Below, one piece after another: positions 54,201-62,225 of a stretch of DNA of 64,000 nucleotides. The notes beneath the pieces were generated by a model. It saw only the letters and a program-made list of their open reading frames with translations, was not told where the DNA came from and made no database searches. Source of the stretch: Paenibacillus solani (lineage in GTDB: Bacteria > Bacillota > Bacilli > Paenibacillales > Paenibacillaceae); contig NZ_LIUT01000008.1 in the NCBI RefSeq assembly GCF_001277345.1, positions 719,920 through 783,919 on the forward strand, written 5' to 3'. The position numbers were made by a program, and so were the translations under genes. How positions within the stretch are numbered: the first letter of the stretch is position 1; each line of letters begins with the position of its first letter.

Positions 54201-55802
54201 GAAATCGCAGAGGTGCAGGACGGACTGTATTCGATCGAGCTGTTATCCTTGGATATGAATAACAAGGTGCACTCAGACCATGCTGCGATTCCCTTCTTCG
54301 TGAAGAGAGCAGCTCCTGTCATCCAGACGGAGCAGAACGTCAAGCTATCCAGCAAGAACAAACCTGCATTAACCGGTACAATCGATGACCTCTATGTAAA
54401 GGCTGCTCCAGCCATGTGGGAGGAGTGGGGAATTAAATTCGACGTCAGCGAATGGCTTAATGCTAGTTATGTCGTTAAAAGAGCGAACCAATCGGTTGCC
54501 AAGCAAGGCAGTTTCGATGTCGAGCAGGATGGTTCATTTAACATTGCATTAGACGGGCTGTCCCCAGGCCGATATGCCGTGGAAATGACTGTTAAAGACC
54601 GTCAAGGGCTTCAGGGAACGGCTTCGGTAACCCTGCAGCTGACGGGTGTGCCGGGACCTGGTAATCCAGACCCGGTTAACCCTGACCCAGGTAACTCAGG
54701 CGGCGGCTCGGGTGGAGGCGGTGGAGGTTCATCCTCCGGGGGCGGAACACCTTCCACGCCAGCCCCTGAAGTATTGGGTGACGCCAAAGTCACCACCAAG
54801 AAAAATGCAGATGGTTCCGAGTCCGCTACGGCTGCTTTGTCAGAAACGAAGATTGCCGCAGGAATTGCCGGCAAGGACAAGGAAGTGAAGCTGGATGTTT
54901 CGAAGCTGGACTTCACGAAGTACAGCGATGTAGCATTCACATTAAACAAGGCTACCATTGATAAACTGAAAGCGTCAGGCAAACCGCTGGTTATTACGGG
55001 TAACGGCTTCACCTTGACCGTGTCTGCCGATGCTTTGGATGATTTTACAACAAGCAGTGGATTCAGCTTGGCCGTTTCGGTGGCTGCAAGTAAAGCTGGC
55101 TCCAGCAGCACATTAAATGCAGTGTCATCGGTCGTTTCAGTCAAACACGGAGAGAAGTTCAAACATCCGCTTCTGCTGACATTGAACTATGACCCGGCAA
55201 AAGTGAAGGATAAGCGTAAGGTAGGTGCTTACCTCCAATCGGAAACAGGCGACCTGAAATCCGCAGGATTGCTGGAATCTTCTACAAGGGGCTCGATTAC
55301 GTTCAGTGTCAATGGACCGGGATCTTATGTGGCCGCTGAGAATACCGTAAGCTTCAATGATATCGTCAGCCATTGGGCCAAGGACGAAATCGAAGTTACT
55401 GCCTCGCAGCATGTCACTAATGGGACGGGGGCTGGCCGTTTCTCACCAAACAATGTGGTGACCCGTGCTGAATTTGCAACGCTACTTGACCGTATTTTTG
55501 AAACAGGCATCGATTGGGAGACACGCAGCAAGGAAGCGGGAGCCAAGAAGCCGCTGACCCGTGAGGAAATGGTCATGATGATGGCAGAAGCGATGGATAT
55601 CGACTCTACGGAAGAAAGCTTATTGTCTTTCCATGACAATAGTCTGATCTCCGAGGATGCACGTGCGGCCGTATCCTATTTTGTGACCCAAGGAATAGTG
55701 AAAGGCGTAAACGGCAACCGCTTCGCACCGGGAGAGACATCTACACGGGCTCAGGTATCCATCATTGCATACCGATTGCTGGGTGCTCTAAGCAAAATCT
55801 AA
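51276..55802 (+). CDS. secreted subtilisin-like serine protease (Vpr-like) with PA domain and SLH domains
   Basis: 1508 residues, TTG start with GGGAGGGG seven bases upstream. Signal peptide to about 26, then an inhibitor-I9-type propeptide (about 70-165). The S8 domain has Asp209 (VIDTGIDYTHP), His265 (HGTHVAG) and Ser695 (GTSMASPHVAG). Between His and Ser there are two insertions: an acidic, Ser/Glu/Asp-rich low-complexity stretch (about 400-510) and a PA domain (about 535-620, LTGKIALIKRGDLAFVDKI). Beta-rich Fn3_5-like domains reach residue 1120, a Gly/Ser/Pro-rich linker follows, then a beta domain and two or three SLH modules in the last 150 residues. It should be a wall-bound protease acting on surface or medium proteins. 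Confidence 0.92.
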   Translation: MSKKLWSVLLSFLLTLSLVVPAAGAAPPEKQIELDNSLSADEARQLKDILKQRAKLAEFPQLEQSLRRSSAGPARVIVELSAEPVALAKGISSLQGQTFNSSAEAKAEAQVELEQQTFIRSLNTKNITHEISEQYRYAFNGVSMEIDASQVEALLDIPGVLGVYPDVEVSVGPKDEVNPYMKDTGPFIGAPDVWDLGYTGKGVKVGVIDTGIDYTHPVLIDAYKGGYDFVDNDDDPYETTPLDWENDPSHPPEVNDRGSTYWTDHGTHVAGTIGARDAGEYGVVGIAPEAEIYAYRVLGPYGNGYSSWVLGGIDRSVEDGMDVINLSLGSARNDPDYVTSVALNNAALAGVTPVVASGNSGPDRWTLGSPGAAAFVITVGNSTGPSDEIAATTHFFTPAEAPGESTEGINAGTPGSEKDPEQFVLPDEPNTEAQADRDDAALSASSVDTEERVPGGETESSDKEHDGNADQSEEGSNDDEPGVEEEASEAVKEEDKSPSKIDNAPVTVVNATYELDLMAWNLAEDPEVVLDRDFELVYADLGKPEDFADKDLTGKIALIKRGDLAFVDKIANAKAAGAVGAIVFNQNPGPIDVLLGDSFAFIPTFSMSKEDGDYIQSQLAANPDLKVNFSDFKRDRTLGDEMYVSSSRGPAKKTLDIKPDVIAPGTSILSSVPRYGKVDPNADYSQSYDRLTGTSMASPHVAGLAALILEKHNDWSPFDVKVALMNNAKVLNTDVYEVMDQGAGRVQALQTIQAEALVKVLDKTSYQEYGSANQQDNITGSINFGNFTGQSAKTVQKKIKVERIGSTGGTFNVAINDTKSTPGVHVTVDKTSFTLQDQEELTVTLQVPEGIEGISEQQGYITFTNGSQSYSVPYVAYFNLEITGVKYVKAYSDTESYLPHVPLTETGELGELNLAFEFYNPMQLVIVNLYDSLHPEAGVDGDGIIGQVFGAEAPFNANIPYTLGWTGKYMDYETGEIAEVQDGLYSIELLSLDMNNKVHSDHAAIPFFVKRAAPVIQTEQNVKLSSKNKPALTGTIDDLYVKAAPAMWEEWGIKFDVSEWLNASYVVKRANQSVAKQGSFDVEQDGSFNIALDGLSPGRYAVEMTVKDRQGLQGTASVTLQLTGVPGPGNPDPVNPDPGNSGGGSGGGGGGSSSGGGTPSTPAPEVLGDAKVTTKKNADGSESATAALSETKIAAGIAGKDKEVKLDVSKLDFTKYSDVAFTLNKATIDKLKASGKPLVITGNGFTLTVSADALDDFTTSSGFSLAVSVAASKAGSSSTLNAVSSVVSVKHGEKFKHPLLLTLNYDPAKVKDKRKVGAYLQSETGDLKSAGLLESSTRGSITFSVNGPGSYVAAENTVSFNDIVSHWAKDEIEVTASQHVTNGTGAGRFSPNNVVTRAEFATLLDRIFETGIDWETRSKEAGAKKPLTREEMVMMMAEAMDIDSTEESLLSFHDNSLISEDARAAVSYFVTQGIVKGVNGNRFAPGETSTRAQVSIIAYRLLGALSKI

Positions 55803-55865
55803 AGTTTCATATCATTAAATATGTTCTGGATGTTGTTCGCTACAGATAGACTGGAACAGAAACTC

Positions 55866-55898
55866 AAAGACCCTGATCTTTCAGGGTCTTTGTTATTT
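55866..55898 (+). terminator. Rho-independent terminator of the subtilase gene
   Basis: A perfect 11-bp stem, AAAGACCCTGA (55866-55876) with TCAGGGTCTTT (55881-55891), loop TCTT, then T-rich sequence. Confidence 0.9.
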
Positions 55899-55924
55899 AA
55901 TGCGATGAATAACTTTGAAAGGTG

Positions 55925-56060
55925 AAACTTTCGATAGTGTGTTTAGGTGGACATGCCTTGAAGAAAGATCCCTCACACGGGGGATATTTATCGGCTTAGG
56001 CAAGAGCTACTATTTTAGTAGAGGGTGAACTATACTCCCTGATTCATCCCTCTCATTTTT
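55925..56060 (+). promoter_or_regulatory. structured 5' leader of the repeat SLH protein gene
   Basis: Two sets of pairing segments: CGATA+GTGTG (55932-55941) with CACAC (55974-55978) and TATCG (55989-55993), and AGAGGGTGA (56020-56028) with TCATCCCTCT (56044-56053), the latter followed by CATTTTT. The second hairpin looks like an attenuator or terminator upstream of the ribosome site at 56079. No known riboswitch consensus is recognised. Confidence 0.4.
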
Positions 56061-56103
56061 GAGAATCAACATATAAACAAGGAGGTTTAAGGTCATTAAA
56101 CGT

Positions 56104-59100
56104 ATGGCAAAAAGGGCATTTATTATTCTAGCTCTAATAGTATCGCTACTGCTGAGCGGGCTGTTTATTCCGGTAAAGGATCAGGCCTCAGCTTTCCAGA
56201 TGCAGGCCGAGACGATTGGCTCCATTCAATATGATCCACGAGGAGGGGGAGGGATACTTCATTACTATAGTGATGGGAAAACAGTAAAGTACCTGGCGAA
56301 CTTGAACAACGTTCCCGCGGATGCGAAATGGGTCACCTTTATGCCACTCGAAAGCTTACATGGGGGAAATGAATTTTACTTCAGTCTCGACGGAATAACT
56401 ACGGAAAGAAAGCAAATTGATTTTACCTATTATAGCGAACTTCCGGCTGAAGCAAGGTGGTTTACCATTAGCAACTTTGACGGAGCTTTTGGCGAGAAGA
56501 AAGCTATTCATAATCAGCAGTATACGTACAGCGTTGACGGAGTTAATGTACTTAGTGGTCCTGAAGTGCCGGCTAATGCATTATGGACAACGCTGAGTCA
56601 TTACACAACGACTTGGGGAGGCGAGGACAAAACACTGAATTATGTCAATTCCCGTGTTCCTTACAAGATGAATGTAGATCTGGTCCAAGACGTCTCCATC
56701 CATTCGGATGGGCTCAACCCGATTTATGCAAAAGAAGGCACTGAGGTCACCTTGTCCTTTACTTCGCTTCCCTTATTGCAGAATCCAATCGTTACCTTGG
56801 CAGGACAGACGGTCCCCGTTGTATCGACTGCGGGCGGGGTAGAGTGGAAGGGGCATGTCACACTGAATGCTTTGCATAGCGAAGGAGAAGTTCCTTTTAC
56901 TATCACTTATCAGGATGACGCTGATACAAAGACCGTAATGGCGACTACAGACGGCAGTTCTGTCATTTTTGATAGGACACCTCCCGAGATTGATTTAGCT
57001 CTATCCACAACCGATTGGACCAAGGATAGCGTGGCTGTCAGAGGTCAAGCACGAGATACGGGTAGCGGTGTCGAGATTCAGAAATGGGAGCAAGGCATCA
57101 AGGATGCTTCCTATTTCCGCAATAATGGGAATTCTGTGGCCGGTGATGCTTTCCAGGCTGGAAGTAACGGATGGTATACCTGGTACGCCAAGGATTGTGC
57201 CGGTAATGAAGCGGTCCGAACCATTGAGATCCAAAATATCGATCGTATGCCTCCATCCTTGATCTTGGAGTCTGCTCCAAAGGGCTGGACTTCCGCCCCG
57301 GTACAAATATCGGTGTCCGCTGAAGATATCGGCAGTGGGGTAAAGGTCGTAAAATGGACCCCAGGCAAGCAGTCCGAGTCATTCTTCCAAAATGGCGGAG
57401 GAACCGCAATCACCAATACCTTTGAAGTAACTAGCAATGGGATATACACGGTGTACGCTGAAGATCAGATGGGTAATGGGGTGACGGAAGAGATCATGAT
57501 TCAGAATCTCGACACCCGTCCCCCGGATATTAGGTTGACCTCTTCCCCCATACTGCCGACCCAGGGAGAGGTCATGATTACGGCCGATTTTTCTGATGAT
57601 GACAGCGGTGTAGAAACCAGGAAATGGTCGAAAGGACAACGGGAAGCGGATTATTTCCTAAATGCCGGTACAGAGCTAAACGGGGCAAGCTTTATGGTTG
57701 ATGACAATGGGTTCTACACGGTCTATGCTAAAGATCATGCCGGTAACGAGCATGTCCAGTCTATTGAAATCAGCAATATTTATAAAATAGGTTCCAGCGT
57801 CAAATTGTCTCTTGCCTCATCGGACTGGGCCAGCAAACCAATGGATGTTCAAGTTGAGGTAACGGATAACGGAAGCGGCATTGCGGTGCAGAAATGGGCA
57901 GCTGGCCATCAGCCAGTCGCATATTTTAATACAGGGGGAACACCGTTTGCCGGGACAAGCTTTTCCGTTAATGACAATGGGGAGTATTCGGTTTATATCA
58001 AAGATAACGCTGGTTATGAAGAGGTGGCTACTATTAAGGTTGTCAACTTGGACACCGAGAAGCCGATCATAGCAGATCCTGTACTGCTTCCGAACACATG
58101 GACGAATGGAGAAGTTAGCGTAACCGTAACTGTCCAGGATAATTCCGATATTATCTCCATGCAGAAATGGAGTGAAGGCGAGCAGACAGAGGCCTTTTTC
58201 CGTAATGGCGGAGGTACCGCTTTTAGTGGCGGATTTATCGTTCATGACAATGGAGCATATACCGTTTATGCAGAAGATGCAGCTGGCAACGGAGCGGTGA
58301 GAACATTCTATGTAAGTACCATCGATAAGGAAATTCCCGACATTCAGCTGCGGTCTTCCATAGAACAGCCTACGAATCAAAATGTGACGGTGACTGCGGA
58401 TGTGTACAATACCCGAAGTCCGATTGTCACCATGAAGTGGGCATCCGGAGAGAGGGCTCTATCCTATTTTGAAACGGAAGGCCATAACTTTAACCAATCC
58501 TTTGAAGTTGAACTGAACGGATGGTATACGGTATACGCAGAAAGCGCTGCCGGAAACAAAGGGATTGGAATTATGGAAATCAAGAATATATATAAAGAGG
58601 TGCCAGTAATTCAGCTTACTTCCTCGCCGTCTGTACCTACTCAGGGCGTTGTGACCGTAACGGCTTCCGTTTATGCTCCCATTCCGCTTATAGAGCGTAA
58701 GCTTGCTATGGGACAGAAAGAAACAGCATATTTCCACACGGAAGGCGATGCTTGGACGGAACAGCTTGAGATTTTCGAGAATGGCTGGGTGAGCTATTAC
58801 GTCCGAGATCAGGCGGGCAACGAGACTGTGAAGCAGCTGGAGATCACGAATATTGATCATGAAAAGCCTGTGATCACGCTGCTTGGGGAGTCTGTGATTA
58901 TCCTGACACAGCATACTGCTTTCATGGATCCGGGCGCGACTGCCCACGATAATCTGGATGGCGATCTTACAAATCGTATCCAGGTGACGGGAAAAGTCGA
59001 CGTCGCTACAGCAGGGGAATATCGGCTCCGTTATTCGGTAACGGATCGTGCCGGTAATGAAGCTGAGGAAGCGATTCGGACCGTTATCGTGAGACCTCGA

Positions 59101-59844
59101 CAGGAGGAAGGAGGCCATCCTAACCCATCTGAACCGTCTAGTCCATCACCGGATAGTGGCAGCAGCCCTTCAGTACCGCCTGTAATAGACAAAGAGGAAC
59201 AGAAAGAGGCTAGTGGATCCAAAGAATTTCCTCCTGATCCTGAAGATCCTCCGGCCAAAGTCCAGCCTCCTCAGCCTTTACTTGGTATGGAAATGCCCGC
59301 GATTACTGATATTTCCGGCCATTGGGCAGAACCAGAAATACGGTGGTTATATGAAAAGGGGCTGCTGCAAGGATACCCGGATGGGACCTTCAGGCCGAAA
59401 CAGCCGGTCACCCGGGCTGAATTTATTACGCTGCTGGTCCGTTGCCTGGAGTTGGAGGAACAGGGCTCGATCAAGTTTAGTGATACGGCTGGCCACTGGG
59501 CAGATCAAGCGATTCGAACAGCTGTCGCCAATGGACTTGCAGAAGGGTACAGCAACCTTGTTTTTGGTCCTAACGACCGGATTACGCGAGAGCAGATGGC
59601 TGTCATGCTGGCCAGGGCGAGTCAACTCACGGGCGTATCCTTCGGAACTGTAACGGACAAACCGTCATTCAAGGATCAGGACTCCATTTCGGTTTGGGCG
59701 GTTGATCAAGTATCAGCCGTCGTCGAGAGCAAACTCCTTAAAGGTTACCCTGATGGTCGCTTCCTCCCACAAGGATTTGCCACAAGAGCAGAGACGGCTG
59801 CGGTCATATATCGCTTGATGGAGCTTCTCGAACGGGACGAGTAA
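56104..59844 (+). CDS. surface protein with seven Ig-like repeats, a DUF5011-like domain and three SLH domains
   Basis: 1246 residues. Signal peptide 1-30 (ASA cleavage). Residues about 35-290 are a beta-rich, Trp-containing domain with two or three half-repeats. From about 291 to 917 there are seven repeats of about 90 residues, each with K-W....G.....YF, then NG-x-YTVYAxDxAGN and a closing I-x-N-I/L-D. Next is an Ig-like DUF5011/HYR-type domain (about 918-990, AFMDPGATAHDNLDGDLT), a Pro/Ser/Glu linker and three SLH modules from about 1064 to 1240. It is probably a wall-held binding or filament protein. The site AAGGAGG (56079-56085) is 18 bases from this ATG but nine from an in-frame ATT at 56095, so the real start may be the ATT. 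Confidence 0.85.
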   Translation: MAKRAFIILALIVSLLLSGLFIPVKDQASAFQMQAETIGSIQYDPRGGGGILHYYSDGKTVKYLANLNNVPADAKWVTFMPLESLHGGNEFYFSLDGITTERKQIDFTYYSELPAEARWFTISNFDGAFGEKKAIHNQQYTYSVDGVNVLSGPEVPANALWTTLSHYTTTWGGEDKTLNYVNSRVPYKMNVDLVQDVSIHSDGLNPIYAKEGTEVTLSFTSLPLLQNPIVTLAGQTVPVVSTAGGVEWKGHVTLNALHSEGEVPFTITYQDDADTKTVMATTDGSSVIFDRTPPEIDLALSTTDWTKDSVAVRGQARDTGSGVEIQKWEQGIKDASYFRNNGNSVAGDAFQAGSNGWYTWYAKDCAGNEAVRTIEIQNIDRMPPSLILESAPKGWTSAPVQISVSAEDIGSGVKVVKWTPGKQSESFFQNGGGTAITNTFEVTSNGIYTVYAEDQMGNGVTEEIMIQNLDTRPPDIRLTSSPILPTQGEVMITADFSDDDSGVETRKWSKGQREADYFLNAGTELNGASFMVDDNGFYTVYAKDHAGNEHVQSIEISNIYKIGSSVKLSLASSDWASKPMDVQVEVTDNGSGIAVQKWAAGHQPVAYFNTGGTPFAGTSFSVNDNGEYSVYIKDNAGYEEVATIKVVNLDTEKPIIADPVLLPNTWTNGEVSVTVTVQDNSDIISMQKWSEGEQTEAFFRNGGGTAFSGGFIVHDNGAYTVYAEDAAGNGAVRTFYVSTIDKEIPDIQLRSSIEQPTNQNVTVTADVYNTRSPIVTMKWASGERALSYFETEGHNFNQSFEVELNGWYTVYAESAAGNKGIGIMEIKNIYKEVPVIQLTSSPSVPTQGVVTVTASVYAPIPLIERKLAMGQKETAYFHTEGDAWTEQLEIFENGWVSYYVRDQAGNETVKQLEITNIDHEKPVITLLGESVIILTQHTAFMDPGATAHDNLDGDLTNRIQVTGKVDVATAGEYRLRYSVTDRAGNEAEEAIRTVIVRPRQEEGGHPNPSEPSSPSPDSGSSPSVPPVIDKEEQKEASGSKEFPPDPEDPPAKVQPPQPLLGMEMPAITDISGHWAEPEIRWLYEKGLLQGYPDGTFRPKQPVTRAEFITLLVRCLELEEQGSIKFSDTAGHWADQAIRTAVANGLAEGYSNLVFGPNDRITREQMAVMLARASQLTGVSFGTVTDKPSFKDQDSISVWAVDQVSAVVESKLLKGYPDGRFLPQGFATRAETAAVIYRLMELLERDE

Positions 59845-59847
59845 ATC

Positions 59848-59891
59848 AAAAGCTTACTTAATAGGCGAATGCCTTTTAAGTAAGCTTTTTT
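59848..59891 (+). terminator. Rho-independent terminator
   Basis: AAAAGCTTACTT (59848-59859) pairs exactly with AAGTAAGCTTTT (59878-59889), with further T. Confidence 0.85.
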
Positions 59892-60017
59892 GATGCAGTG
59901 CTTTTATAATGTTTCGATCATGAGAACATGGTGATTTTTTGTACCCACATGTCGGGATGCCTCAATTCGAGGGATCATGCTCCCCTTATAAGTCTTGCCG
60001 CCTTTTATGCAAAAGGC

Positions 60018-61790
60018 CTAATCACGGGAAGCATCGTCATGCTGCAGTAATCCCAACGTATTAGCCACAGATGCAGCTTTTACTCTTTTGTCGACCTTCA
60101 GCTTTTCGAATATTTTTTTGAGATGTGTCTTGACTGTCTCGTTGCTGATCGTTAATGCGGCTGCGATTTCTTTATTCGACAGTCCCTGCGAGACCAGTTG
60201 AAGTACTTCCTTCTCCCGCCTTGTTAACTCGTATACCCTATCGGTTTGCTGTCCAAACCCTTGAAGGGAGTCCTGGTGGAGTCTCTGATTGGACTGCAAG
60301 CTGGCTTTAATGGCGAACAGGGCTTGCGAAGCTATATTTCTTATGACATGAAGACGTTCATTCACAATTTTTTTTCGAGTCATCAGATTCTCTAAGTACA
60401 GAACGCCGGCCAACTGACCCTGAATGATAATGGGCAGGTAGAGCACGGAACCACCTCCTGTGTGTTCTACTGAAACCGCTGGGCTGCCCAGCAGGGCTGC
60501 TTGCCCTTGGATGACTTGTTGAGCCTCCATCGATTGGTACAGTAAACGCTCTCTGACCTGATGGTCTGCACTTAGCCGCTTCCGATCGCAGGAGGCTTGG
60601 ATTAGATTGTCCTCCAGTATAGCTTCCGCTTCTACGTACCAGCTGTCCGATTCCTTTGTTAGTAAATAGACGCAATGAGCACCGGCGTTCATGACCAGAA
60701 GCTCCATCAGCCGTGCGGTTACTTTCTCACTCTCTGTTTCCTCCATAAAAATTTGCGAAGCTTGAATAACAGCGGCCAAATCCAATACCTGCGGATAGCT
60801 GACGATATGGCCGTTGATCGGGAAGTTAACGGAACCTGTCGAAATCTTTTCCCGTTCCTCGATTGCACCCAGGGCAGTCAGATCCTTGGTCTTGGTGTTT
60901 TCCCGATCCGTTGGATGAGAAGTTGAAAGCACGTCTTTTCGCATTTCTGCATCGAAGTCTGCACCTCTCTCTTTTTTGAAAGAAAGCTTATACTGTGTCA
61001 ATTTATCCACGATGAACTGCATGCTGGGATAACGCTCATTCGGATCTTTTGCCAGCATATTCATGATCAGATCCGAAATCCATGGGGAAATGCGAGGATC
61101 TAATTCATGGAGGGGCTCGGGCTTGTGGGTGAGATGGGCATGAGCCCATTGCAAAGCACCGCTGGCAGTGAAAGGTCTTCGATTTGATAACAATTCATAG
61201 AACGTAACGCCGAGTGAGTAGATGTCGGCACGGGCGTCCAATAGATGCTCCATTCGTCCGGTTTGCTCGGGAGCCATATAGATCGGGTTTCCTTCCAAGC
61301 TCCCCTGGTCCTCCAGTCCAAGCTGATCGTAGCGAACAGCATAGCCGAAGCCAGTCAAATAAATGTCCTGCGTGTGCTCCTGAACGAGCACGGTATCTGG
61401 TCTAATGTTTAGATGGACGAAGCCTTGAGCATGGAGTTTCTGTAAACGGCTTGCCGTCTGTTTGAGTAATTTTAGAATAGAAGCAAGAGAGAGGGTTCGG
61501 CTGCGGTGGTATTCTCTTAATGTGAGAGCTTGGATAGGCTCGAATTCCAATACCATCATCGTTTTTGAGGACATGTATGACAACGGACGGAATAGTCCCC
61601 CCATCTTCAGATCGCTAAGGAAATGGTACTCATGAATAATCTTTGCATTTTCAATCGCTGTGCGTGTGCTTTCTTTCACTACTTTTAGGAGCATAGTTCT
61701 ATTGGTTTTCTTGGAAAAAGCATACGCTACTACAAGATGTGAATCCTCATAGACAATATTGGAAACGGTATAGCCTGGTATATTCAACAT
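60018..61790 (-). CDS. pseudokinase-GAF-LuxR transcription regulator
   Basis: 590 residues from ATG at 61790; AAAGGA lies nine bases before it, whereas an ATG at 61799 touches that site. The N-terminal 270 residues have a Ser/Thr-kinase fold: beta-3 Lys36, helix-C Glu54, the YMAPEQT loop and DIYSLG. The catalytic loop, however, reads HLNIRPDT where HRDxKPxN is expected, and the DFG motif is GFG (about 147-149), so both catalytic aspartates are missing. A GAF domain follows (about 335-490), and a LuxR-type helix-turn-helix ends the protein (LTRREKEVLQLVSQGLSNKEIA, about 520-580). It is probably a DNA-binding regulator with pseudokinase and GAF as sensing parts. It faces away from the small membrane protein gene at 61970, a candidate target. 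Confidence 0.88.
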   Translation of the reverse strand: MLNIPGYTVSNIVYEDSHLVVAYAFSKKTNRTMLLKVVKESTRTAIENAKIIHEYHFLSDLKMGGLFRPLSYMSSKTMMVLEFEPIQALTLREYHRSRTLSLASILKLLKQTASRLQKLHAQGFVHLNIRPDTVLVQEHTQDIYLTGFGYAVRYDQLGLEDQGSLEGNPIYMAPEQTGRMEHLLDARADIYSLGVTFYELLSNRRPFTASGALQWAHAHLTHKPEPLHELDPRISPWISDLIMNMLAKDPNERYPSMQFIVDKLTQYKLSFKKERGADFDAEMRKDVLSTSHPTDRENTKTKDLTALGAIEEREKISTGSVNFPINGHIVSYPQVLDLAAVIQASQIFMEETESEKVTARLMELLVMNAGAHCVYLLTKESDSWYVEAEAILEDNLIQASCDRKRLSADHQVRERLLYQSMEAQQVIQGQAALLGSPAVSVEHTGGGSVLYLPIIIQGQLAGVLYLENLMTRKKIVNERLHVIRNIASQALFAIKASLQSNQRLHQDSLQGFGQQTDRVYELTRREKEVLQLVSQGLSNKEIAAALTISNETVKTHLKKIFEKLKVDKRVKAASVANTLGLLQHDDASRD

Positions 61791-61969
61791 ATCGAACATT
61801 CCTTTAATATAAGCCTGATTCGTAAGGATGGTCGTGGGTGTGATTGTATTCCGGCTTCATTTTTGTTTAGTATATCATTTCTTTCTTGAATGGTTGTACT
61901 TCGTGATTTCAATTGGAGGTCATATTATATATGATGGATTGGAGAAGGCGGTGTTGAAGGAGGCTGGAT

Positions 61970-62161
61970 ATGAAAGCTAATAAAGTGCTTTATGTAAGTG
62001 TCGGCTTGCTGCTTCTCTTTATCCTCGTCACGGTTATGGGGAATATAGCCGAAGGGGAGGCACCTAATACGATTCGATTGAGCATCGAATGGCTAACTAA
62101 GTACGTACTACCTTGGATATTCTTATACTGGTTTATCAAACTTGTCCGAAAAATAAAATAA
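61970..62161 (+). CDS. small two-helix membrane protein, unknown function
   Basis: 63 residues, ATG behind AAGGAGG, a very good site. Two membrane helices (about 7-25 and 40-58) are joined by a loop with an acidic patch (AEGEAP) and ended by a basic tail (KLVRKIK). No family is recognised. It is divergent from the pseudokinase-LuxR gene and convergent with the MFS gene, whose terminator begins right after its stop. The ribosome site and clean helices support a real gene. Confidence 0.7.
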   Translation: MKANKVLYVSVGLLLLFILVTVMGNIAEGEAPNTIRLSIEWLTKYVLPWIFLYWFIKLVRKIK

Positions 62162-62196
62162 AAAATACTCATCATCGTATCCGCGATGACGAGTAT
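62162..62196 (-). terminator. terminator between convergent genes
   Basis: ATACTCATCATCG (62165-62177) pairs with CGATGACGAGTAT (62184-62196) with one mismatch. The A-rich bases to its left make a T run on the minus strand, so it best serves the MFS gene; the plus-strand small gene may also use it. Confidence 0.7.
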
Positions 62197-62225
62197 CTCG
62201 ATGTTGCAATGGACTTTAATCTGCT

